From: Holophaga sp.
GTDB taxonomy: Bacteria > Acidobacteriota > Holophagae > Holophagales > Holophagaceae
Direction of reading: 5' to 3'
Length of the DNA: 5,230 nt
Assembly (NCBI GenBank): GCA_030691225.1
Contig: JAUYES010000802.1
Span: 1-5,230, forward strand
The position numbers were made by a program, and so were the translations under genes. Shown here piece by piece: positions 1 to 5,042 of this stretch. The stretch's first letter is position 1. Every line of letters begins with the position of its first letter. The notes under the pieces were generated by a model. It was not told the origin of the DNA and did not search any database. It was given only the letters and a program-made list of their open reading frames with translations.

Positions 1-1
1 G

Positions 2-1285
2 ATCATCAGCCGTGGCCGCAAAGGCGAGACTGGCGTTGCGCTCACCTTCGACGATGGACCGGATCCAGTGGTCACGCCCCTGGTTTTGGAGTTGCTCGAT
101 CGCCATGCGGCTAAGGCGACTTTTTTCGTCACCGGTGTCAACGCCGCGCGCCATCCCGACTTGATTCGTTCGATTTTGGCCAAGGGCCACACGATTGGAA
201 ATCATTCCTTTCATCATTCCCCGGCATTGATGCTGAAGGGGAAACGAACGATCCAACGGGAAGTGGAATCGGCCCAAACACTTTTAAAGACCTTTGGTGT
301 TTTGCCCTTGGCCTTCCGGCCCCCAGTGGGTGTCACCAACGCCCATCTTTGGCGAGTGCTCCTGCAGGCCGGCATGTTCTGTGTCAATTTCAGCTGCCGG
401 GCCGGAGATATGGGCAATCGGCGCATTCGGACCTTGGCCTCTCGGATTTTGGGCAAGGTGCGTCCCCGGGATATCGTTCTGCTGCACGATGTCATGCCGC
501 CCAAGGGCGATGTGAAGCACCTCCTTTCGGAGTTCGAGGCCATCTTGACCGGACTTACCCAGCGAGGCTTGGCCGTAAAGCCACTGGCTCAGCTCATCGG
601 CAAGGAAATCATGCAGGGGGCATCCACCGGTGGGGCCAATGCCGCCGAACTTTTCTACGATGGCTTGGCCGCGACCTATGACCAGGAGCAGTTCTGTTCC
701 AATGTCTCCATCTCCCGGCGCACGGAGTTGGGTTTATTCAAGGCGCGGATTCCAGAAATCTTTGAAGGCGCGGGACGTGTTCTCGAAATCGGTGCGGGCA
801 CGGGCATTTTCACCACCACCATCGCCCGTCATTGCCGCGAAGTGGAAGCCCTGGATATCTCTTCCAAGATGCTCGCGCTCCTGGAAACCAAGTGCCAGAG
901 CGAGGGCATCACCAATGTTCGGCCCCGGGTCGGCAATGTGGAAACCATGGAACTGGAAGGTCCCTACGAAGTGGTGTGCGCTTTTTCGGCGTTGGAATAT
1001 TTGACCGATCTGCCCGCGCTCTTGGTGCGCTTGGCACCCCATGTGCCCGCCGGGGGCAAGATCTATTTCATTACCGCCCGTCGCTCGCTGTTTCGGCTGT
1101 TCACCCAGATCGGCAACGCCATGCGCCAGGGCATGTGGCTCAAGGCTCGCAGCCGACGCCAATTCAAGGCCATGCTCCTGGACGCAGGCTTCGAGCCTAT
1201 TTCCATCACGGCGCATCTCCTGAAATGCGTGATCTCCGGTGGGATGCTGCTGGAAGTGGTCGCCCGTAAGCGGGGCAATCCGTGA
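2..1285 (+). CDS. Polysaccharide deacetylase (NodB-like) fused to a class I SAM-dependent methyltransferase, 5' partial
   Basis: The frame is open to the left edge, so the true start lies outside; 427 residues are visible. Seen in the deacetylase half (visible residues about 10-200): TFDDGPDP at 15-22 with the catalytic and metal-binding aspartates, HSFHH near 68-72 as the metal-binding histidine motif, RPPVG near 106-110, and LLHD near 160-163 with the second catalytic histidine. These are the NodB homology motifs of carbohydrate esterase family 4, which removes N- or O-acetyl groups from sugars. The second half (about 215-427) has the SAM-binding motif VLEIGAGTG at 260-268 and an acidic residue after the next strand (ALDISSKML), as in class I methyltransferases. 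Both halves look intact. The sugar substrate and methyl acceptor are unknown. Its stop overlaps the start of the glycosyltransferase gene, so the two are probably co-translated. An envelope glycan or glycolipid role is inferred. The fusion is read straight through without a stop. Confidence 0.9.
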   Translation: MISRGRKGETGVALTFDDGPDPVVTPLVLELLDRHAAKATFFVTGVNAARHPDLIRSILAKGHTIGNHSFHHSPALMLKGKRTIQREVESAQTLLKTFGVLPLAFRPPVGVTNAHLWRVLLQAGMFCVNFSCRAGDMGNRRIRTLASRILGKVRPRDIVLLHDVMPPKGDVKHLLSEFEAILTGLTQRGLAVKPLAQLIGKEIMQGASTGGANAAELFYDGLAATYDQEQFCSNVSISRRTELGLFKARIPEIFEGAGRVLEIGAGTGIFTTTIARHCREVEALDISSKMLALLETKCQSEGITNVRPRVGNVETMELEGPYEVVCAFSALEYLTDLPALLVRLAPHVPAGGKIYFITARRSLFRLFTQIGNAMRQGMWLKARSRRQFKAMLLDAGFEPISITAHLLKCVISGGMLLEVVARKRGNP

Positions 1286-2469
1286 CTTCGCCCTTGGCAG
1301 CCTCGGGGCTGAACCGAGCCCTGGTGCTCATCCCCGTGTACAACCACGGGAAGACCCTCCGCGGCGTGGTGGAAACCTGTCTGCGCGAGGGGCACGACGT
1401 CCTGGTGGTGGATGACGGGAGTACCGACGGCAGTTTGGAAACAGTTCTGGATTTGCCCATCCAGCGCCATCGCCTGCCGGTGAATCGCGGCAAAGGCGCG
1501 GCCATTCAAGCCGGGGCTAAGCTCGCGGAAGCCTTGGGCTATGACGCCATCGTTACGCTGGATGCCGATGGGCAACATGATCCTGCCGATGCGAAGCTCT
1601 TGTTGAAGGTTGCCGCCGAATCCTGGCCCATTATCGTTTTGGGCGCACGCCGCATGGACACGGATAACGTGCCCACGTCGAGCCTGTTTGGGCGAGCCTT
1701 TTCGAATTTTTGGGTGAGGTTGGAATGCGGTCGTACCCTGCCGGACACCCAGAGCGGTTTTCGCCTGTATCCCGTGGCCCTGCTCACACAAACGTCTTTC
1801 ATTTCCAGGCGCTATACCTTTGAGATCGAAGTGTTGGTGCGGGGTTCCTGGGCCGGGCTGGATATCACGTCGACCTCCATTTCGGTCTACTATCCGCCTG
1901 GGGATGAGCGAATTTCCCATTTCCGTGCCTTCTGGGACAACTTTCGCCTTTCGGTTCTACACACGTGGTTGGTGACACGGTCCCTGATTCCATGGCCCCA
2001 TCGACGCCCATTCGCTCAAACGCAACCCGAACCGAGCAGCTCCAGCCTTTTGCACCCGGTGCGCTTCTTTAAACGCTTAAGCCAGGAACACACGGGCCCT
2101 GCCGAACTGGCGGCGGCGGTTTGGGTGGGCGTCTTTGTGGGCTCCCTGCCCATCATTCCCTTTGGCTTGGTCACGATCCTCTATATCTGTCACCGGTTGA
2201 ACCTCAACAAGTTGGCGGGAGCCGGGGCCAGCAATCTCTGCATCGCTCCCTTCGTGCCCCTGCTTTGCATCGAGGTGGGGCATCGCCTGATTCGTGGCTC
2301 CTGGTGGACTGCCTTCAACCGCCAGACCCTGATTGGCGAAATCCACTACCGACTCGGCGAATGGCTGCTGGGTGCCCTGATCATTGGCCCCGTTCTGGGC
2401 GGACTTGCGGCGCTGGCAACCTATGCCTTGGTTCGAAGTCTCCGGGGGGCCCCGAAGGAGCCATTTTGA
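1282..2469 (+). CDS. Family 2 glycosyltransferase (DPM1/DPG-synthase-like) with C-terminal DUF2062 membrane domain
   Basis: 395 residues, GTG start. The start shares GTGA with the stop of the upstream gene, which implies translational coupling and supports this start. The N-terminal GT-A domain (about 12-235) shows IPVYN at 17-21, VVDDGSTD at 42-49, NRGKGAA at 68-74, LDADGQHDP at 93-101 containing the metal-binding DxD, DTQSGFRLY at 155-163 and RRYTFEIEVL at 176-185. This order is typical of polyprenyl-phosphate glycosyltransferases and related GT2 enzymes. The C-terminal part (about 258-390) matches DUF2062 in layout: HPVRFFKRL, then hydrophobic segments near 275-300, 315-333 and 362-385. 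The enzyme probably moves a sugar from a nucleotide donor to a lipid or lipid-linked acceptor at the inner face of the membrane. Donor and acceptor cannot be read from sequence. GT2-DUF2062 fusions are known; I recall them near lipid or aryl-polyene-type pathways, but nothing in this window confirms that. Confidence 0.9.
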   Translation: MTSPLAASGLNRALVLIPVYNHGKTLRGVVETCLREGHDVLVVDDGSTDGSLETVLDLPIQRHRLPVNRGKGAAIQAGAKLAEALGYDAIVTLDADGQHDPADAKLLLKVAAESWPIIVLGARRMDTDNVPTSSLFGRAFSNFWVRLECGRTLPDTQSGFRLYPVALLTQTSFISRRYTFEIEVLVRGSWAGLDITSTSISVYYPPGDERISHFRAFWDNFRLSVLHTWLVTRSLIPWPHRRPFAQTQPEPSSSSLLHPVRFFKRLSQEHTGPAELAAAVWVGVFVGSLPIIPFGLVTILYICHRLNLNKLAGAGASNLCIAPFVPLLCIEVGHRLIRGSWWTAFNRQTLIGEIHYRLGEWLLGALIIGPVLGGLAALATYALVRSLRGAPKEPF

Positions 2470-2497
2470 AAATTTCGCCTTTCGGTTGATTTTTTTT
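2452..2497 (+). terminator. Possible intrinsic terminator after the GT2-DUF2062 gene
   Basis: CCGAAGG (2452-2458) can pair with CCTTTCGG (2478-2485) with one bulged T. The loop contains a minor AT-rich repeat around ATTTTGAAAAT. Eight T residues follow at 2490-2497. The left arm lies inside the last codons of the gene. The stem is short and the loop long, so this is only a candidate, but the run of T is the longest in the intergenic space and the position is right for ending the upstream unit. Confidence 0.4.
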
Positions 2498-2499
2498 CG

Positions 2500-2528
2500 T
2501 TTACCTCTTGCCAAAAAAAGAATAAAAA
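2500..2528 (+). promoter_or_regulatory. Weak sigma70-like promoter candidate for the 63-residue gene
   Basis: TTTACC (2500-2505) and TAAAAA (2523-2528) are 17 bases apart, each matching 4 of 6 consensus positions, in the most A/T-rich patch of this gap. It would start transcription near 2535, about 50 bases before the ATG at 2585. Such matches arise by chance in AT-rich DNA, so support is low. Confidence 0.25.
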
Positions 2529-2544
2529 GCGAAACTGCTTCAAG

Positions 2545-2564
2545 TCAGGGCAATGGAACCCTGA
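2545..2564 (+). repeat. Perfect 6-bp inverted repeat in the leader of the small gene
   Basis: TCAGGG (2545-2550) and CCCTGA (2559-2564) are exact inverted copies around an 8-base loop. The hairpin ends 20 bases before the start codon and leaves the GGAG ribosome site (2575-2578) free. It could be a leader stem-loop or an operator. Its role is unknown, and a 6-bp arm can occur by chance. Confidence 0.35.
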
Positions 2565-2584
2565 GCCTGATTCTGGAGCGGACC

Positions 2585-2776
2585 ATGCTCAAATCGTTTG
2601 GCTACAAACTTCCCGGCTATTTCATGGAATACGGCCCCGTGCTGGCAACAGACGAAGACGCCGCCCGGCGCCTCATTCGCCAGAGGCTCAATGCGAAGCG
2701 CTTGCCCTGGGGCCTCCAGATTTGGGACCTTGCGGCTCGGCCACTCGCCAAGTGGAAAGTGGCCGAAGCTTCCTAG
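2585..2776 (+). CDS. Small hypothetical protein, 63 residues
   Basis: I do not recognise this protein. Evidence for a real gene: GGAG at 2575-2578, six bases before the ATG; G/C-rich third codon positions like the neighbours; and a placement that neatly fills the space up to the convergent cupin gene, with 10 bases between the two stops. The protein has no signal peptide, membrane helix or cysteine. Its pattern suggests a compact strand-helix-strand fold: a hydrophobic/aromatic N-terminal part (LPGYFMEYGPVLAT), a basic amphipathic helix (EDAARRLIRQRL, about 25-36), then a tryptophan-rich part (WGLQIWDL, about 43-50) ending in WKV. It is net basic, so nucleic acid or acidic partner binding is possible but only a guess. 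A function tied to either neighbour is not shown. Confidence 0.65.
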   Translation: MLKSFGYKLPGYFMEYGPVLATDEDAARRLIRQRLNAKRLPWGLQIWDLAARPLAKWKVAEAS

Positions 2777-2786
2777 TGGACGGTGC

Positions 2787-3110
2787 CTAGCCCTTTTGGG
2801 CTCGCAGCATGGTCAGCAGCCAATGGGATGGCTCCACGGCTTTTACCCCATGGGGCAGCCCCTTGGGCAGCTCCTTGCGGTCGCCGGGCATTAGGCGGGT
2901 CCATTGGCCATCCACCATGACCTCCAGACTGCCGCCGACGCAGAGCACCGAGGCGGGGAAGGGTGTGGTGTGAGCACTGATCTCCTGGCCCGCGTCCATG
3001 GCAAAAAATACCAGCTTTAAGTCGTTCGGGAGATCGATGAGGGGGCGGGATGCGATGGCCCCCGTGGAAATGGGCAGGGCCTCCGTCAGATTGGTAATGG
3101 CAGTGATCAT
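2787..3110 (-). CDS. Small single-domain cupin protein
   Basis: 107 residues. The start at 3110 is set by GGAG (plus-strand CTCC at 3117-3120), six bases upstream of the ATG; a longer in-frame reading would overlap the divergent regulator and has no domain support. The fold is read from cupin motif 1 (G41-QEISAH47-TTPFPASVLCVGG60) and motif 2 (G76-DRKELP82-KG84-LPH87). In motif 1 the usual H-x-H...E metal set is reduced to a single histidine (H47), with T at the second histidine position and A in place of the glutamate; H87 of motif 2 remains. A classical dioxygenase-type metal centre is therefore doubtful, and binding, sensing or a different metal set is as likely. It is transcribed away from the Crp/Fnr regulator, and the FNR-type box lies between them. 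With the box at about -42, a start site near 3167-3169 and a weak ACTTAT -10 (plus-strand 3174-3179) would fit. A role in anaerobic or nitrogen-oxide stress is inferred from context only. Confidence 0.85.
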   Translation of the reverse strand: MITAITNLTEALPISTGAIASRPLIDLPNDLKLVFFAMDAGQEISAHTTPFPASVLCVGGSLEVMVDGQWTRLMPGDRKELPKGLPHGVKAVEPSHWLLTMLRAQKG

Positions 3111-3203
3111 GGTTTTCTCCAGAAATGGTTGGAAACCTAACAGCGGTCGGCGATCCCGAACCGGGGCGTTGGGATAAGTTTGGGTGCTTCGGCGGGAATG
3201 GCC

Positions 3204-3217
3204 TTGATGGTAATCAA
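3204..3217. promoter_or_regulatory. Perfect FNR-type operator, TTGAT-N4-ATCAA
   Basis: TTGATGGTAATCAA is an exact match to the FNR/ANR/DNR consensus, and the palindrome extends one base each side (C...G). It sits in the 150-base divergent gap, centred 100 bases from the cupin start codon and about 50 bases from the regulator start codon. The regulator next to it carries E184, S187 and R188 in its recognition helix, the set that reads TTGAT in E. coli FNR. Control of both divergent genes, including autoregulation, is inferred. The spacing suits activation of the cupin promoter best. Confidence 0.85.
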
Positions 3218-3248
3218 GTGATGGCGAATCGGTTTGCCTGCGTGCCGT

Positions 3249-3254
3249 TAGAAT
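3249..3254 (+). promoter_or_regulatory. Candidate -10 element for the regulator operon (near-leaderless)
   Basis: TAGAAT matches 5 of 6 bases of the sigma70 -10 consensus. It would place the transcription start at about 3260-3262, on or next to the ATG at 3261. No good -35 lies 17 bases upstream, and no Shine-Dalgarno sequence precedes the ATG. The FNR-type box would then be centred near -50, not at the usual -41.5 activating position. Confidence 0.35.
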
Positions 3255-3260
3255 GGCCTC

Positions 3261-3899
3261 ATGCTCCCACCGACCTGGCACCAAGCCCCCCTCTTTACCT
3301 CCCTTCAGCCGGCCCAGCGAACGCGGTTGGAGATCATGGCAGGCACTCGGCGCTTGGATTCTGGGGAAATGCTGTTCCTGGAGGATGAGCCCTGCACCGG
3401 TTTTTTTGTCCTGGTAGAGGGTGCCATTCAGCTCACACGCAGCGGTACCATTCCCGGCGCTCACCCCACTTTGGCGGTGATTCTACCCATCAATTCTTTT
3501 GCCGAAGCCGCCATGTTTGGGGGCGAAGCCTTTCCGGCCACGGCCACGGCCATCAAGCCCTCGAAGGTGGTTCATTTCCCCAAGGGGCCTTTCCTGGGTG
3601 CGTTGCGGGAAGATCCCGATTTGGCCCTGGCGGTCATCCATGCCCAGGCCGTGTGGCTTCGGAAAATCACCCAGAAGGTTCAGGAATTGTCGGGTTCCGA
3701 TAGCCTGGAACGCCTGCGCACCTGGCTTCGCGCCAACTTACCCACGCAGGCCGCCTTTGCGCTGCCCGTTACCAAGAAGGCCCTGGCCGCTCAGTTGGGG
3801 ATGACGCCTGAAACCCTTTCGCGTGGGCTGCGAGTATTCCAGGACCAGGGATTGCTGGAAGTGCAGGGGACACGGCTCCGCAAGACGGGCCCAATCTGA
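3261..3899 (+). CDS. Crp/Fnr-family transcription regulator, DNR/NNR-like, with FNR-type recognition helix
   Basis: 212 residues, a normal family length. The N-terminal effector domain (about 8-115) begins with the usual APLFTSLQPAQR stretch and contains GEMLFLEDEPCTGFFVLVEGAIQL (35-58, described by its ends) and FAEAAMFGGEAFPATA (80-95). The CRP arginine-serine that binds cAMP phosphate is replaced here, so cAMP sensing is unlikely. A dimerisation helix follows (about 118-145), then a winged helix (about 148-208) whose recognition helix reads TPETLSRGL (182-190). E184, S187 and R188 match the FNR E-x-x-S-R set for TTGAT sites. Only one cysteine is present (C45), so it cannot hold an FNR 4Fe-4S cluster. 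Sensing of NO through haem, as in DNR, is a reasonable guess. An in-frame TAG at 3249 rules out an upstream start, and no ribosome site is evident. The tetrahaem cytochrome gene starts 20 bases after its stop. Confidence 0.9.
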   Translation: MLPPTWHQAPLFTSLQPAQRTRLEIMAGTRRLDSGEMLFLEDEPCTGFFVLVEGAIQLTRSGTIPGAHPTLAVILPINSFAEAAMFGGEAFPATATAIKPSKVVHFPKGPFLGALREDPDLALAVIHAQAVWLRKITQKVQELSGSDSLERLRTWLRANLPTQAAFALPVTKKALAAQLGMTPETLSRGLRVFQDQGLLEVQGTRLRKTGPI

Positions 3900-3919
3900 A
3901 CCCAAACTAGGTGAAATGC

Positions 3920-4420
3920 ATGAAACAGAGTGCTGGGATGTTCGCCTTGATCGCCACAAGTCTATTGCTGGGCGCCGGAGGGGAAGTTCCCGTCGATCCG
4001 AATGCTAAGTGTATGGCTTGCCACATCATGCGTCCAAAGCTCGAATCGCTGCGCGCGGGCAACCACGGGAAGGTGGCCTCCTGTTCGGATTGTCATGAAC
4101 CCCAGGGGAACCTTGTTCCAAGACTCTATTCGGTGGCTTCCGACGGTATCCGCCATGCGCTGATAGCCACCCTTCAGGCTGCGCCATCGGTGATCCGGAT
4201 TCATCGAGCCGGGGCTGAAGTGGTGCAGGCCAATTGCATTAGGTGCCATGGCACAGAAACTGAGCGCAGTGCTCCAGCCAACGCCAAATTGCCTCGCCCC
4301 ATGCCTCAACCAAAGACCTCGGCCCATGCAAATCCAGCTCGGATGTGTGCGGAGTGTCATAGTGATACCTCTCACCCACGCTTGCAGCGCCGAACTGATG
4401 GTGAAGTCTCAAATCCTTGA
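3920..4420 (+). CDS. NrfH/NapC-like tetrahaem cytochrome c, divergent paralogue of NrfH
   Basis: 166 residues from the ATG at 3920, chosen because AGGTGA (3909-3914) lies five bases upstream; an in-frame GTG at 3911 would add three residues but overlaps that site. A short hydrophobic stretch (about 7-20) can act as an export signal or weak anchor. Four haem motifs are present: CMACHIM (C31), CSDCH (C55), CIRCH (C106) and CAECH (C143). The first is C-x-x-C-H-x-M, the NrfH/NapC signature with methionine as a haem ligand. Haem spacings 1-2 (24) and 2-3 (51) equal those of the NrfH encoded next door, and segments such as IRIHRAGAEVVQANCIRCH align well, so the two are paralogues. Differences: a shorter N-terminal helix placed close to haem 1, and V72 in place of the lysine that NrfH has in its K-A-S-N-G segment. 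It may relay electrons or serve another reductase; quinol oxidation is less certain than for NrfH. Confidence 0.88.
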   Translation: MKQSAGMFALIATSLLLGAGGEVPVDPNAKCMACHIMRPKLESLRAGNHGKVASCSDCHEPQGNLVPRLYSVASDGIRHALIATLQAAPSVIRIHRAGAEVVQANCIRCHGTETERSAPANAKLPRPMPQPKTSAHANPARMCAECHSDTSHPRLQRRTDGEVSNP

Positions 4421-4432
4421 TTTCCGTCAAGG
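4415..4432. promoter_or_regulatory. FNR-type operator upstream of nrfH, TTGAT-N4-GTCAA
   Basis: CCTTGATTTCCGTCAAGG is a perfect 6-bp inverted repeat (CCTTGA/TCAAGG) around six bases. In FNR terms it is TTGAT (4417-4421), N4, GTCAA (4426-4430), one base from consensus. It overlaps the stop codon of the upstream cytochrome gene and is centred at 4423.5. A class II activating position (-41.5) predicts transcription from about 4465, 26 bases before the nrfH start codon. The A/T-rich GATAGATA (4453-4460) lies where a -10 element is needed. Confidence 0.7.
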
Positions 4433-4452
4433 AACTGGGTCAGGTGGCATGG

Positions 4453-4468
4453 GATAGATAGGTCTATC
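4453..4468. repeat. Inverted repeat GATAGA-TAGG-TCTATC over the predicted nrfH start site
   Basis: The 6-base arms are perfect, with a 4-base spacer. The left arm coincides with the candidate -10 region and the right arm with the predicted first transcribed bases. It may be an operator for a second regulator, a weak mRNA stem, or chance. It ends 22 bases before the GTG of nrfH. Confidence 0.4.
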
Positions 4469-4490
4469 GTTCAATAAGGATGCCTTTGTC

Positions 4491-4988
4491 GTGAGTGGAC
4501 GCCGTCGCCTAATCTTCTTCAGCTTTCTGGCCAGTATCTTGGTTGGGGTTTTTCTGGGCTCCGGTTTGTATACGTTCGTCACGGCCCACGGCACTTCCTA
4601 CCTCTCGAATGATCCAGCCGTCTGCGTCAATTGCCATGTCATGCGGGAAGAATTCGATGGATGGCAGCATGGCTCTCATCATGCGGTGGCGGTGTGCAAC
4701 GACTGTCATTTGCCCCACGACAACGTGGCGCACAAGCTGTTCGTCAAGGCAAGCAATGGCTATTACCACTCCAAGGCCTTCACGCTGATGAATTTTCAAG
4801 AGCCCATTCGCATCAAGCCCGCCAACGCGGAAGTGCTCGAGGCGAATTGTGTCCGTTGCCACGCGGCCATGATCGATGAGATCACGGCCCACGGCACCCT
4901 TGGTGTTCCCACGGATCCCGGGCGGAAGGCTGATCTATATGGCTGCGTGCGCTGTCACGAGGGTGTTGGTCATGGCCCCACACGGTGA
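4491..4988 (+). CDS. nrfH: Cytochrome c nitrite reductase small subunit NrfH (membrane tetrahaem quinol dehydrogenase)
   Basis: 165 residues, a normal NrfH length. GTG start with AAGGA (4476-4480) ten bases upstream. A basic N terminus (SGRRR) is followed by a membrane helix at about 7-31, which anchors the protein with the haems outside the cytoplasmic membrane. Haem motifs are CVNCHVM (C45, with M51 the expected haem 1 ligand), CNDCH (C69), CVRCH (C120) and CVRCH (C152). The segment VKASNGYYHSKAFT (85-98) holds K86, which I take as the counterpart of the lysine linked to the menaquinol site in studied NrfH proteins; this is from memory. NrfH oxidises quinol and passes electrons to the NrfA catalytic subunit, with which it forms a stable complex. 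The nrfA gene begins 54 bases downstream, which fixes the identification against other NapC/NirT relatives. An FNR-type box and -10-like bases directly upstream suggest its own promoter in addition to read-through from the regulator. Confidence 0.95.
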   Translation: MSGRRRLIFFSFLASILVGVFLGSGLYTFVTAHGTSYLSNDPAVCVNCHVMREEFDGWQHGSHHAVAVCNDCHLPHDNVAHKLFVKASNGYYHSKAFTLMNFQEPIRIKPANAEVLEANCVRCHAAMIDEITAHGTLGVPTDPGRKADLYGCVRCHEGVGHGPTR

Positions 4989-5030
4989 ACTTTTTGAAGT
5001 GCGATTGCCGAAAATGCGTATTTCCCTTGC

Positions 5031-5035
5031 AGGAG
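5031..5035 (+). promoter_or_regulatory. Strong ribosome binding site of nrfA
   Basis: AGGAG lies seven bases before the ATG at 5043. It is stronger than the site of nrfH, in keeping with a higher need for the catalytic subunit. No promoter or FNR-type box is visible in the 54-base gap after nrfH, so nrfA depends on upstream transcription. Confidence 0.75.
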
Positions 5036-5042
5036 AACTCCG

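Noticed and set aside
68..70. GTG as the start of the deacetylase-methyltransferase
   Set aside because: The catalytic TFDDGPDP motif is encoded in frame just upstream, and the frame is open to the window edge, so the gene begins outside.
734..1920. Long minus-strand open frames opposite the methyltransferase and glycosyltransferase genes
   Set aside because: They are antisense shadows of high-GC coding sequence, with no recognisable domains or ribosome sites.
2789..2802. AGCCC-TTTT-GGGCT hairpin at the cupin 3' end as a bidirectional terminator
   Set aside because: The stem is only 5 bp, lies inside the cupin coding end, and has no T run on either side.
3111..3464. N-terminal extension of the cupin to a 225-residue protein
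   Set aside because: The extra part is antisense to the Crp/Fnr gene and the divergent promoter region and has no domain-like sequence; a good ribosome site marks the start at 3110.
3911..3919. GTG start for the first tetrahaem cytochrome
   Set aside because: This GTG is part of the AGGTGA ribosome site that serves the ATG at 3920. The alternative cannot be fully excluded but adds only three residues.
4480..4494. Four-codon reading frame (M-P-L-S) whose stop overlaps the nrfH GTG
   Set aside because: Its ATG overlaps the only ribosome site, leaving no spacing for its own initiation, so it is most likely chance.
4989..5042. FNR-type site or promoter directly before nrfA
   Set aside because: TTGAAGTGCGATTG has only partial resemblance and no symmetry; no usable -35/-10 pair was seen.
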